Made by a program: the position numbers and the translations under genes. A stretch of DNA of 64,000 nucleotides. It comes from Cordilura impudica. Lineage: Eukaryota; Arthropoda; Insecta; Diptera; Scathophagidae. Of this stretch, positions 1 through 11,400 are shown one piece after another (positions within the stretch are counted from its first letter, which is position 1; each line of letters opens with the position of its first letter). Where the stretch lies: the NCBI GenBank assembly GCA_963682025.1, contig OY821517.1:51844162-51908161 (forward strand). The letters run 5' to 3'. Below the pieces are notes generated by a model. It ran no database searches. It saw only the letters and a program-made list of their open reading frames with translations, and was not told the origin of the DNA.

Positions 1-480
1 GCTACACTTTGCGTATGTTAAATTTACTATTCTCATGTATAACAGAGTGTTGCAAATTTTTTTTTTTTTTCTTAAATTACCCTACAAGAACAGTGACCGG
101 TAATATGACGGGATCACTACTGACTGAAGTTTCGATCATCACGAAGAACAAAGTTTCTATCATTTTATTAAGGCCAATATGACAAAAATTGCAAAAATGC
201 AACAGAAACTGTTCCAATTCTTTATATATTTAATCGTTTATTTGTTTTTTTTTTTTTATAGTTTATGTATTTGTTTGATTATTCCTTTTCATCATAATAT
301 ATCTATTTCTATATCTTAATACCAAAAAAATTAATTACTCTCTTTTTTCTTCTTTCTTTAATACGTTTTGTTTTTCCTTAGATTTAATTTAAGTTTCTGT
401 TAAAAAAAAATTTAATACCAATTTCGAAATAAATAAAAAATATTAAAAAATAACATTAAAAACTTGTTTGAAGACTTTAT
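1..480. other. AT-rich flank, no gene seen
   Basis: AT-rich sequence with short homopolymer runs. I found no coding region, RNA gene or recognisable repeat boundary in it. Confidence 0.5.
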
Positions 481-502
481 TTTATGGCAAAACCTTATAG
501 AC

Positions 503-552
503 AGGGCTGTGGAGTTGTAGTCGGATTTGTGGAGTCGGAGTCGCAACTAAAA
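503..552. repeat. GGAGTCGGAGTC-type repeat fragment
   Basis: A GC-richer island in AT-rich DNA reads CAGGGCTGTGGAG and then GTGGAGTCGGAGTCG. Similar reiterated GGAGTCG motifs sit at the ends of some hAT-like repeats, and CAGGG starts are common for hAT ends, so this may be a terminal fragment. No partner end was found. Confidence 0.3.
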
Positions 553-1059
553 AATTTTTTGTTATTGCCCGTACACGAAAAATTCAAAGAATTTTTTAAA
601 TATTTGCCAAAATAAAAATTCTTCGAAATTGGCGACTTAATATATTACAGATCATTATGAATAAGTAGATTTTAAATTTAATTTTATGTGAATAAATTCA
701 TACTTAAATAATTCATAATTAAATAATATAAAATTGTGTCATTATTTAATTTTTTTTGGTATTTTTTTTATTAGTGGGATCAAGAGTCAAAATTGCATTA
801 ACAGAACTTATACTCGGTTATTGATGCAAGGATGCACAGACTTTTTTGTATGACAGCCAAATTGTGTTTAATGTCACGTTCTTTCGGGCCACATTTCAAA
901 TCTTAAATATTAATAGGCAAGGCGAAATACCGAATGAAAATAAATGTCATATATTAAAAAAAATCATGTGAGTCCGATCACAAGGGAGATGTGTAAACAT
1001 CTAATAATTAAAGAAAACATCAACATCATATTTTCCAGTGCATAAAAAATGAGTCGATT

Positions 1060-1335
1060 ATGCTGTTTTCTGAAATTCAATTGATGTTTTCTGAAACTCG
1101 AATGTTTTCTGAAATACAATTGATGTTTTCTGAAATTCAAATGATGTTTTCTGAAACTCGAATGATGTTTTCTGAAATACAATTGGTGTTTTCTGAAATT
1201 CAAATGATGTTTTCTGAAACTCGAATGATGTTTTCTGAAATTATATTGATGTTTTCTGAAATTCTATTTATGTTTTCTGAAATTCAAATGATGTTTTCTG
1301 AAATACAATTGATGTTTTTTGAAAGACAATTGGAA
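1060..1335. repeat. TTTTCTGAAAT minisatellite
   Basis: About twelve tandem copies of an 18-24 nt unit based on ATGTTTTCTGAAATTCAA. Units alternate between the variants AAATTCAA, AAACTCGA and AAATACAA. Because the unit length is a multiple of three, both strands stay open (an MFSEIQ-like repeat on +), but there is no start context, splice signal or domain, so I do not call a gene. A related degenerate array in inverse orientation is at 11575-11720. Confidence 0.8.
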
Positions 1336-1370
1336 AATGTTTAGAAAAGAACATATCATAATTTTTTAAC

Positions 1371-1449
1371 CAATACAATCATAAGTCACACAGCGTTATC
1401 TCCTTCAGCTCACACCGATATGAGTTACGCTGTTTTTGTGATTGTATTG
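1371..1449. repeat. Short perfect-ended hairpin
   Basis: The segment opens with CAATACAATCA and closes with TGATTGTATTG. The arms continue inward through ACAGCGTTA and its near complement TTACGCTGT. It could fold into a stem of about 28 bp. It may be a tiny MITE or an intergenic hairpin. Confidence 0.55.
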
Positions 1450-1807
1450 TGAAATAGAAATTTACCCCCCTGCGCGTATAAATGTTTACACAAAAAAAAA
1501 AAAAAAAGAATGAGAGAATTACTTGAAATAGCCGAGAACCGGCAATTATTTTTCCCTTTTTATTCCCCTCACCGCAAACATCTACAAACTCAAGAATTGC
1601 GCAACAAAAATTGCCTTGTGTGAACCCAGACTAAGGAAAAAAAAAATTTACTACACAGTCACCCTGTGAAATAAAAATCAAATTACTTTAACAATACTAT
1701 TTTCAAGTGTCGACGTTTTTTTTAAAAAATTAAAAGAAAATTTATTTTGAAGTGTCAACCGATAATTTAAAAAATTATATATATAAAATTATTATATATC
1801 AAATACT

Positions 1808-4800
1808 ATGGCTGAACAAAAAAATTCAAATTTACAATTGAAGGATGTAAGTGTAAAAAAATCCAAAATTTACCATAACTTCCCACAGGAATGGACAATA
1901 AATTTTATTCGTATGTACAAAAAAATGGAGTTATTATGGAATTCGAAGCATCCAAATTACTACAACCAATTAGAAAGAAATAGTGCGTACGATTTACTAA
2001 CAGAAAAAATAAACGAAGTAGTACCGAATAGTACCAGAAAATATACGAAACAAAAAATAAATTCACTGAGGAGGTCCTACTTAGAAGAAGTTAAACGTAA
2101 GCGAAGCAATTCAAAACATATGCCGCAACTATTTTATTTTGAAGAAATGTCCTTTCTGGAAGTAGTAGAAAATTGTTTGAAAAGACACAGCGGTAACTAT
2201 AAATAATTCATTTCATTAAAAAAAAAATTTTTTTCACAAATTGTTTCTTTTCAAAGATAACAATGAATGTAAAGTTGTCAAAATAGTTAAGGATGACAAA
2301 AATTTGGAGAAAGAAAATTTGAGTAAGTGCCGCAATATATAAAATACTATTCGTAAGAAAATCATGGAATTTAAATTTTTTTATTTCTTTTCAGATATAT
2401 TACTTGGAAGCTTTTCCAACAGAACTGAAAACGATAACAGAAATTTTGAGCAAGAAAATTTGAGTAAGTGCCGCAATATATAAAATACTATTCGTAAGAA
2501 AATTATAGAATTAAAATTTTTTTTAATTTTTCCAGATATATTACTTGGAAGCATTTCCAACAAAACTGAAAAAGACAACAGAAATTTTGAGCAAGAAAAT
2601 TTGAGTAAGTGCCGCAATATATAAAATACTATTCGTAAGAAAATTATAGAATTAAAATTTTTTTTAATTTTTCCAGATATATTACTTGGAAGCATTTCCA
2701 ACAAAACTGAAAAAGACAACAGAAATTTTGAGCAAGAAAATTTGAGTAAGTGCCGCAATATATAAAATACTATTCGTAAGAAAATTATAGAATTAAAATT
2801 TTTTTTAATTTTTCCAGATATATTACTTGGAAGCATTTCCAACAAAACTGAAAAAGACAACAGAAATTTTGAGCAAGAAAATTTGAGTAAGTGCCGCAAT
2901 ATATAAAATACTATTCGTAAGAAAATTATAGAATTAAATTTTTTTTTAATTTTTCCAGATATATTACTTGGAAGCATTTCCAACAAAACTGAAAAAGACA
3001 ACAGAAATTTTGAGCAAGAAAATTTGAGTAAGTGCCGCAATATATAAAATACTATTCGTAAGAAAATTATAGAATTAAAATTTTTTTTAATTTTTCCAGA
3101 TATATTACTTGGAAGCATTTCCAACAAAACTGAAAAAGACAACAGAAATTTTGAGCAAGAAAATTTGAGTAAGTGCCGCAATATATAAAATACTATTCGT
3201 AAGAAAATTATAGAATTAAAATTTTTTTTAATTTTTCCAGATATATTACTTGGAAGCATTTCCAACAAAACTGAAAAAGACAACAGAAATTTTGAGCAAG
3301 AAAATTTGAGTAAGTGCCGAAATATATAAAATAATATTCGTGAGAAAATCATTGAATTAAAATTTTTTTATTTTTTCCAGATATATTTGTTGGAAGCATT
3401 TCCAATAAAACAGAAAACGAGAACATAAATTTTGAACAAGAAAATTGTAGTAAGTGCCGAAATATATAAAATAATATTCGTGAGAAAATCATTGAATTAA
3501 AATTTTTTTAATTTTTTCAGATATATTACTTGGAAGCATTTCCAACAAAACAGAAAACGATAACAGAAATTTTGAGCAAGAAAATTTGAGTAAGTGCCGC
3601 AATATATAAAATACTATTCGTAAGAAAATTATAGAATTAAAATTTTTTTTAATTTTTCCAGATATATTACTTGGAAGCATTTCCAACAAAACTGAAAAAG
3701 ACAACAGAAATTTTGAGCAAGAAAATTTGAGTAAGTGACGCAATATATAAAATACTATTCGTAAGAAAATTATAGAATTAAAATTTTTTTTAATTTTTCC
3801 AGATATATTACTTGGAAGCATTTCCAACAAAACTGAAAAAGACAACAGAAATTTTGAGCAAGAAAATTTGAGTAAGTGCCGCAATATATAAAATACTATT
3901 CGTAAGAAAATTATAGAATTAAAATTTTTTTTAATTTTTCCAGATATATTACTTGGAAGCATTTCCAACAAAACTGAAAAAGACAACAGAAATTTTGAGC
4001 AAGAAAATTTGAGTAAGTGCCGCAATATATAAAATACTATTCGTAAGAAAATTATAGAATTAAAATTTTTTTTAATTTTTCCAGATATATTACTTGGAAG
4101 CATTTCCAACAAAACTGAAAAAGACAACAGAAATTTTGAGCAAGAAAATTTGAGTAAGTGCCGCAATATATAAAATACTATTCGTAAGAAAATTATAGAA
4201 TTAAAATTTTTTTTAATTTTTCCAGATATATTACTTGGAAGCATTTCCAACAAAACTGAAAAAGACAACAGAAATTTTGAGCAAGAAAATTTGAGTAAGT
4301 GCCGCAATATATAAAATACTATTCGTAAGAAAATTATAGAATTAAAATTTTTTTAATTTTTCCAGATATATTACTTGGAAGCATTTCCAACAAAACTGAA
4401 AAAGACAACAGAAATTTTGAGCAAGAAAATTTGAGTAAGTGCCGCAATATATAAAATACTATTCGTAAGAAAATCATTGAATTAAAATTTTTTTAATTTT
4501 TTCAGATATATTACTTGGAAGCATTTCCAACAAAACAGAAAACGATAACAGAAATTTACCAGGAATTCCGTTGGTTTCCAATGAAACAAATAAAAATTTA
4601 ATTATAACGGAAGTGTTAACTTCAAAGAAGGAAATTGTCGACAAGTTAATAAATTTAAAAACAACAACAATTGCAGGTAAATTTATCTAACGTAATTTCA
4701 TAGAAGTATATTTTTTAAAAAATTTTTAATCATTAAAAAAAAGAAAGAAAAACTTCATCAGCGCGCCGCAGAAGTCGAAAGAAGGAGGATTTCATTCGGA

Positions 4801-5243
4801 ACTACAAAAGATGCAGGTAAATACATCTAACCTCATTTTATTTATTTTTTTTTTAAAACATTTTGCAAAAAACATTTATTAAACAACCAATAAACTTCTG
4901 CAGCAACTCAGACTAATGATGAATTTCAAAAATCAAAAAGTAGTGAATTCAAGGAAACAGCAACCGCAACAAATACTGGTAAATACATAGAACCGTATTT
5001 CATTCAAAGAATTTTCAATAAAATTTTTTCCATTCTTCTGCAGTAACCATTTCATCGCAATGTGGCGTAGCGCAAGACGTTAATAGAAAGTACGTTACCA
5101 TGAAAAGGGTAATGCCTCTGGGAGGGGAACCAATGGACGATGACGATGTGGCGGGGGTGCATATTGCGTCAGCGTTACGCGGAATGTCACCACAAAAAAA
5201 AAAAAATACTTTGGGGGCAATAATGGCTCTGCTCTATAAATGA
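1808..5243 (+). CDS. MADF-BESS domain protein with tandem 69-nt exon array
   Basis: I join 21 exons: 1808-2192, 2257-2322, 2395-2463, 2536-2604, 2677-2745, 2818-2886, 2959-3027, 3100-3168, 3241-3309, 3381-3449, 3521-3589, 3662-3730, 3803-3871, 3944-4012, 4085-4153, 4226-4294, 4366-4434, 4506-4676, 4772-4816, 4904-4978 and 5044-5243. All introns are GT-AG and all are phase 1; the joined frame is 659 codons with one terminal stop. Exon 1 encodes a MADF domain (about residues 31-118: W29, LLWNSKHPNYYNQLERN, INSLRRSY, LFYFEEMSFL), a Myb/SANT-like DNA-binding fold. The last exon ends in a BESS-like motif (DDDDVAG then HIASALRGMSPQKKK, finishing ALLYK). MADF-BESS proteins are generally DNA-binding transcription regulators; the partner and target are unknown here. 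Between the domains lie 15 copies of a 23-residue unit containing ILLGSISNKTEKDNRNF, plus one partial copy on each side. The start is the first ATG of the open frame and precedes MADF by about 30 residues. Exon boundaries are inferred, not supported by RNA. Confidence 0.82.
2323..4505 (+). repeat. 141-bp exon-intron tandem array
   Basis: The unit is one 69-nt exon plus one 71-72-nt intron with donor GTAAGTGCC and acceptor TTTTTCCAG. Exons 3-17 are all exactly 69 nt, phase 1 on both sides, so any number can be skipped or added without changing frame. Introns contain in-frame stops if retained. Units 4-9 and 12-17 are almost identical including their introns; exons 10 and 11 and the edge exons 2, 3 and 18 are divergent. 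That pattern fits recent unequal crossing-over from the middle of two blocks. Long antisense open frames over 2381-3352 and 3489-4307 exist only because 141 is divisible by three; I do not regard them as genes. Confidence 0.92.
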
Positions 5244-5880
5244 AAATATTAAAATTTTTCAACAAATTTTAAATTATTTCAATATTTAATTATTTCAAAC
5301 TTTAATTTTAATTTCAATTTTATTTCAATCTTTAATTATTTCAAACTTTAATTTTATTTCAATTTAAATAATTAAATAAATATGTATTAACTTTAATGGC
5401 TCTGCTCTATAAATGAAAATATTAAAATTTTTCAACAAATTTTAAATTATTTCAATATTTAATTATTTCAAACTTTAATTTTAATTTCAATTTTATTTCA
5501 ATCTTTAATTATTTCAAAAATTTTTAATTTTATTTTCAATTTAAATAATTAAATAAATATTTATTAACTTTAATGGCTCTGCTCTATAAATGAAAATATT
5601 AAAATTTTTCAACAAATTTTAAATTATTTCAATATTTAATTAATTCAAACTTTAATTTTAATTTCAATTTTATTTCAATCTTTAATTATTTCAAACTTTA
5701 ATTTTCATTTCAATTTAAATAATTAAATAAATATGTATTAACTTTAATGGCTGTGCTCTATAAATAAAAATATTAAAATTTTTCAACAAATTTTAAATTA
5801 TTTCAATCTTTAATTATTTCAAACTTTGATTTTCATTTCAATTTACATAATTAAATAAATATGTATTAACTTTAAAAATT
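5222..5880 (+). repeat. About 175-bp 3'-UTR tandem repeat
   Basis: Four copies start near 5222, 5395, 5572 and 5746; the last is shortened. Each starts with TAATGGCTCTGCTCTATAAA, which in the first copy is the end of the MADF-BESS coding frame and its stop. The repeat has therefore duplicated the terminal codons together with the UTR. The copies contain several AATAAATA sequences that could serve as poly(A) signals. Confidence 0.85.
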
Positions 5881-6249
5881 TCAACAAATTTGACTTTATT
5901 TTAATCGTTGTATAATTTTAATTTTCTTTATTTCAATTTACATTATGAAATAAATATGTATTTGATGACAAAATTTCATAACCAAATTAACAAAGATCTT
6001 TTGAATTTAATTACAGTTGTTTACAGTTCACTGTTGCCGTAATTCCACAAAATTAAATTGTTTCGTTAAATTATTCTTCACAATTTTGTTCCAGATGGAC
6101 CATGGAGAGATGAACCTATGGGAGGAAGAAAAAAAAAACATTCTACTTTGCAGGTTGGCTAGACACGAATAATTTTTTAAAGTCAATGACGGAAAAAAAT
6201 TTTTCGTGGCGGAACCCCTACAGAGAGTCGTTGGGAGGAAGGTTGCTAG

Positions 6250-6847
6250 CTATATTATATGTGGACTAGGTCAAAATATGGACCGATTCTGTCCATATTT
6301 GGTAAAGTCACTTATATTTTCAAAAAATATACACAAACCAAATTTGAGAAAAATTTGTGCAATATTTTTGTTTTTTTGATAGTTTAAAGTGAAGATCGGG
6401 AAGCAGCTCTATATGGGGCCTATGACTAAGAATTGTCCAATAGAGATTATTTTTGGACTACTGATTAATGGATACAATAAACACATACAATACAATATAT
6501 ATATGATAATTTGGATTTTATGGCAATTTATGTCGATTTCATAGGGTTTATTTGTATGGGGATTAGGTCTGAACAAGGATCGAATTTCACCAATTTCAAT
6601 AGCGTTCATCCTATTGTCGACAAAAGCTTATATACCAAATTTCATCCAAATATATTCATATTTGCGACCTGTAGTTTGATTACAAAGTTTACATGGACAC
6701 ACAGACGAACATCGCTAAATCGACTCAGAAATTGATTCTGAGCCGATCGGTATAATAAAAAATGGGTCTAGGTCAAATATTTTTGGTAGTTACAAACAGC
6801 AGCACAAAGTCATTATACCCAAACCACATAGTGGTATAGGGTATGAA
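6250..6847 (+). mobile_element. Family A copy 1, 5'-truncated
   Basis: Starts inside the element at GGACTAGGTC and runs to the family 3' end (AAACCACATAGTGGTATAGGG). The ACACAGACGGAC segment is short in this copy. Confidence 0.8.
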
Positions 6848-7000
6848 TAGCTTGAGTCAGTAACACACGATCTCCCTGACATGCTTAAACGCTACAATTA
6901 TGAAGATTTAGAATGAATGTGGGCTTCTGTCAAATTAATAATTGTGAAATTGTAGTGTCAATATTGACTGTTTTACAGTATTGCCAGCATGCAATAAAAA

Positions 7001-7325
7001 ACAAGTAAGAAAATTATAGTCGGTCTAGACCGACTATAAGATACCCTATACCATGCGTTTAGAAACCCTAACTCTTAGGCCCAACTAACTGGACATAGAA
7101 AATAAGCAAAAACCAAATTTGAATGGGATTTTTATTAATTTTTTTTGGCTGCAGATATGAAAAAGTTCATATCGGATGTTATATCTATATGGGGACTAGG
7201 TCCAAAAATGGACCGATCCTGATCATGTTTGGTAAAGTCTCTTGTATTTTGCAAAAATGTATACAAACAAAATCTGAGAAGAATCAGTGCAATATTTTTG
7301 TTTTTTAATAGATTTAAGCGAAAAC
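7001..7325 (+). mobile_element. Family A copy 2, 5' part
   Basis: Begins ACAAGTAAGAAAATTATAG followed by the AGTCGGTCTAGACCGACT palindrome and GATACCCTATACCATG. It stops after the ATAGATTTAAG segment, where sequence leading into the mariner fragment begins. Confidence 0.85.
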
Positions 7326-7399
7326 GGCATGCAATGGGGAAAAATGGGTATGATATTCGGATTCAGGAGGTCATTTTACATAAGAATCAGCAGGAATAA

Positions 7400-7862
7400 T
7401 TTCGGAGCTCGGAAAAAAATTTTATTTTCAGAGCAGTGTTATCTTTAAAAAGGAAAAACAATCAACGGCGAGTATTATGCTAACTTATTGCAGAGTTTAA
7501 GTGAGGAAATTATAAAAAAAGATGCATTTGGCGAAGAATAAATTGTTGATTCATCATGACAATGCACCAGTTCACACATCCACTATTGCGATGGCCAAAA
7601 TCCATAATTTAAAGGTTGAATTGCTTCATAACACACCTTATTCGCCAACTAAAGCTCCCTTGGATTATTTTCTACTTCTAAATTTTGAAAAATAGCTCGG
7701 TGGTAAAAGATATGGCAATAATGAAGAGGTGGAGTCTGCGGTTGATGGCTATTTGAAGATGCTAGACAGTTCTTACTATAAACAGGGTATCGAAGTTATT
7801 GAATATCGTTGGGAAAAGTATATCGACTAACTCTATCATTGGCGCGTTTTTTGTAACAAATA
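7400..7862 (+). pseudogene. Mariner transposase C-terminal fragment
   Basis: Translation in shifting frames gives GKTINGEYYANLLQSLSEE, then IHHDNAPVHTSTIAMAKI, YSPTKAPLDYF and YRWEKYID. The DNAP and LDYF aspartates are separated by 34 residues, the D34D signature of mariner transposases. A frameshift near 7540 and an in-frame TAG near 7693 break it. The N-terminal DNA-binding part is missing. It follows directly on a truncated family A copy. Confidence 0.85.
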
Positions 7863-8200
7863 AGTCTTTTCATTTTTCGACATGTGGTATAATTTTGACA
7901 CAAATCTCAGGTAGGCCATTTGAAAGAAGTAGGTTCAAAATATTAATAATTTGTATTTTAGAGTTTTAGAGAGATTCTAATTTTTGAAATTCTTCAAATC
8001 GCTTTTATCCTTTACCTATGTACATATATACTCTTGAAAGAATGGAATAAATGCAATAACATGTTTCTTTTCGTGTTTTTTAAAAACATTTTTCACTTAA
8101 AATACATCTTGTTTTATTAAAAATTTAATTCTAGACTAGCACTGTTGAAGAATCCCTGATATTAATCGATACAAAATTAACATGGGATACAAACAAATTT
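7863..8200. other. Intergenic spacer, nothing recognised
   Basis: AT-rich sequence between the mariner fragment and the carbonic anhydrase promoter region. No gene or repeat boundary was seen. Confidence 0.4.
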
Positions 8201-8213
8201 TGTAAAATTTTGC

Positions 8214-8252
8214 TATAAAATATCATACACAGTGAAACACATTTTAGTCACT
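8214..8252 (+). promoter_or_regulatory. Possible TATA box and initiator, proximal carbonic anhydrase
   Basis: TATAAAA at 8214-8220 is followed about 35 bp later by TTTAGTCACTTG, a partial match to the arthropod initiator. The 150 nt that follow are A-rich and lead to the ATG at 8406, as in many fly 5' UTRs. The spacing is slightly long, so this is tentative. Confidence 0.35.
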
Positions 8253-8405
8253 TGTCTGATGTGCACCTAAAAACTTTAAATCTACCAAAAACTTATACCA
8301 ACCAACCAAACCAAATAAATAAACAAAGCCAAAAAAAATAAAAAAACACAAGTAACAGCTTGTGATTTTTAAAATATTAAAAATATCAATAATTAAGTTA
8401 AAAAT

Positions 8406-11400
8406 ATGGTGAATGCCCACCAAGTATTGCGAAACCTATTCTTACTATTGCCCTTTGCATATCCTCCAACTCAAACGCCAGGTAAAACGTTTAATAAAAA
8501 AAAAGAAAGAAACGGTAATAATGGGCTCACTTTTATTCAATTAAACCAAAACGTTTTGTGTTAACTACAAAAATCTTGTGATTTTAGATTGTGTCTAAAT
8601 TACTTCCTGTGTTTTTGGTTAATTTAAAATTTAAGTTATAAAAATAATAGTATCAATAATACCTGCAGTGTTAACTAAAACATTAACAAAACTACAACCA
8701 AACCTTTTCTCTTTCACAAAAAAAAAAAAAAAAAAAAAACTAAAATTAAACGTATTTTATAATTTTTGCATATTTATGTCATAAATTTTATCTGATAATA
8801 CCATTTCACATTAACTTAACGATAGTTGCGAATAGAAGAATATCGGTGAATTAATTTATAATTAATGTGTTAATATTTCAGCGCCTGCGAATAGCAGCAA
8901 TAGTTATTGGGATTATGAAAATACAAACTGGGGTGAAGATTATCCAACCTGTAATGGCATTCGACAGTCACCCATAAATATAGATAGTGCAACGGTAAGT
9001 TTAAAATGATCTACGTATGTCTCAGTTGTTATGTATTAAATTTGCTAATTTAATTTTGTGGTAAACTTTTGAAAAAAAAAAAACAAATATAAATTGATTA
9101 AAAAGAGAGATACATATTTTATAGAAAAATAATTTAAAACGATACCCTTCATACCGCTGCGAAAAGCGGTTTAGCCTAATTCCATAGTGACAGACATGAC
9201 ATTCAGTGATCTTTCTAATCCAATAATGCACAGCGATACAAAAAAGAATGAAACAGAAATACATGGGATGCGATACATTTTTTCTGATAGGTCTTGCCTG
9301 CCCTTGAAATTTGGGAAACAAAATCAAAATCTTGAGTTACGGGTAAAAAACCGGTTTTTCGGCCCTTTTCCATATATAAGCCAGTAACTTTTGAATTTCT
9401 CATCGGATCTTTCAGACCATACAAAAACGTTGGCACTTATATTATCAGGACCTAAGACGGTGACCCCAAAGTCTGAAAACTGTGTTTTTTTTACTCATAT
9501 TTCAATGTCATTAATTAGGACATGGACCAGTATTTATGGTTATCAGAAACACCAAAATATTTGGAATCGGTTTATTATTCAGCAAAATTAAGTACGAGAC
9601 ATATGTGTCCAATTGATCGTCAATTGTAAAAAAGGTGTTTTATAGTTTTATATCTTTATTAAATTAAAAAAAAATCATAATATTAATAAACAAAAAAACT
9701 TAGAAAATGGTTAATTCTAAATATCTCAAAAATACAAATCAATCTTCGAAGCAATTACAGCTTTTTGTGAAACAACAAGGTTTTTTGCAAAAGGAACATA
9801 TTGCGTTCCGATTTTCCTTTCCATTTTTAGTACAAACTAAAAAAGTAGTAATCGATTCTCTGTGATCTATATATAAAAATTTACAACAAATACAAAACCA
9901 AAATTATAGTTGTTTATGTACAAAATAAAAACAAAAACAAGTAAGAAAATTATAGTCGGTCTAGACCGACTATACGATACCCTATACCATGCGTTTAGAG
10001 ACCATATCTCTCAGGCCGAACTAACTGGATATAGAAAATAAGCATAAACAAGATTTGAGTGGTATTTTTATTAATTTTTTTGGCTGCAGATATGAAAAAG
10101 TTCATATCGGATGCTATATCTATATGGGGACTAGGCCCAAAAATGGACCGATCCCGACCATGTTAGGTAAGGTCTCTTGTATTTTGCAAATATATATACA
10201 AACAAAATTTGAGAAGCATCAGTGCAATATTTTTGTTTTTGGATAGATTTAAGTGAAGATCGGGAAGCAGCTCTATATGGGGCCTATGACTAAGAGTTGT
10301 CCCATAGGGATCATTTTTGGACTACTGATTAATGGGTCTAATAAACACGTACAAACCCAATTTGACCGAGATCTATATGGTAATTTGGATCTTACGGCAA
10401 TTTAAGTCGATTTCATAGGGGTCACTTGTATGGGGGCTAGGTCTGAACATGGACCGATTCTAACCAATTTCAATAGCGTTTATCCTATGGCCGATAGAAG
10501 CTTATATACCAAATGTCGTCAAAATATATTCATATTTGCGACCTGCAGTTTGATTACAAGGTTTACATGGACACACAGACGGACGGACGGACGGACGGAC
10601 ATCGTTAAATCGAATCAGATAGTGATTCTGATACCATCGGTATAATAAAAGATGGTTCTAGGTCAAATATTTTTGGTAGTTACAAACAGCAGCACAAAGT
10701 CATTATACCCAAACCACATAGTGGTATAGGGTATAATCACTGACTTGCTTTGAGCGGAGTAAATTAGTTGCTCATTAATTTTGACCATTGACGACCAATG
10801 GGATATATATATCAAATGGATTTTTTCCTTGTAGGAATTAAAAAAAAAAATATTTTTGACAACACTTTTGTTTAGAAATGCTGGGTCATTAACTACGAAT
10901 CCACAAAAATAAAAATTTTCCAGCAGTTTAGGTTCGGTTGTGAAAGGGTTAAAAAATCTGGTAAAAATTAACTATTGAACTTTTAATAAAAAAAATGGAA
11001 TAAATGCCTGCAAACATTTTTGAGTTAAATAACCGAAAATGTTATTTTTGCAAAAAAATTTGTTTGTCCAGGCATTTATACCATTTTTTTTTATTAAAAG
11101 TTTAACAATTCATTAGTTTATTAATAACTAGCTAGTTTATTAATATAGTATATAAAAAACATGAACTATAAAATAAATTATAGTAAAAAGAAGTATTTGT
11201 ATTTTATTTTAAAAATTACTTAATTCCACTTTTTCTTTCTTACTGGAAAAATAGGGGCTCTGAAATTATTCAAAAATACATCTAACAAACTATTGTCATA
11301 TTTTCATGTCAACTGAACCCTTTTCTTTCAAATGGTAGGAACAAAAATTATTTAAATTAAAATTTTAAAATTGAACCTAAGGTTGACCTTTGCATGGAAT

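Noticed and set aside
1060..1344. Repetitive MFSEIQ-like open frame
   Set aside because: Open only because the minisatellite unit is a multiple of three. No splice signals, signal peptide or domain.
2381..4307. Long antisense open frames (323 and 272 codons) with a 47-residue repeat
   Set aside because: They are shadows of the 141-bp exon-intron array on the + strand. 141 is divisible by three, so one antisense frame stays open in every unit. The + strand has splice signals and domains; the antisense has none.
10055..10645. Short frames repeated in family A copies (for example with FGCRYEKVHIGCYIYMGTR)
   Set aside because: Shared by common descent of a non-coding repeat. Their starts and stops differ between copies and no domain is recognisable.
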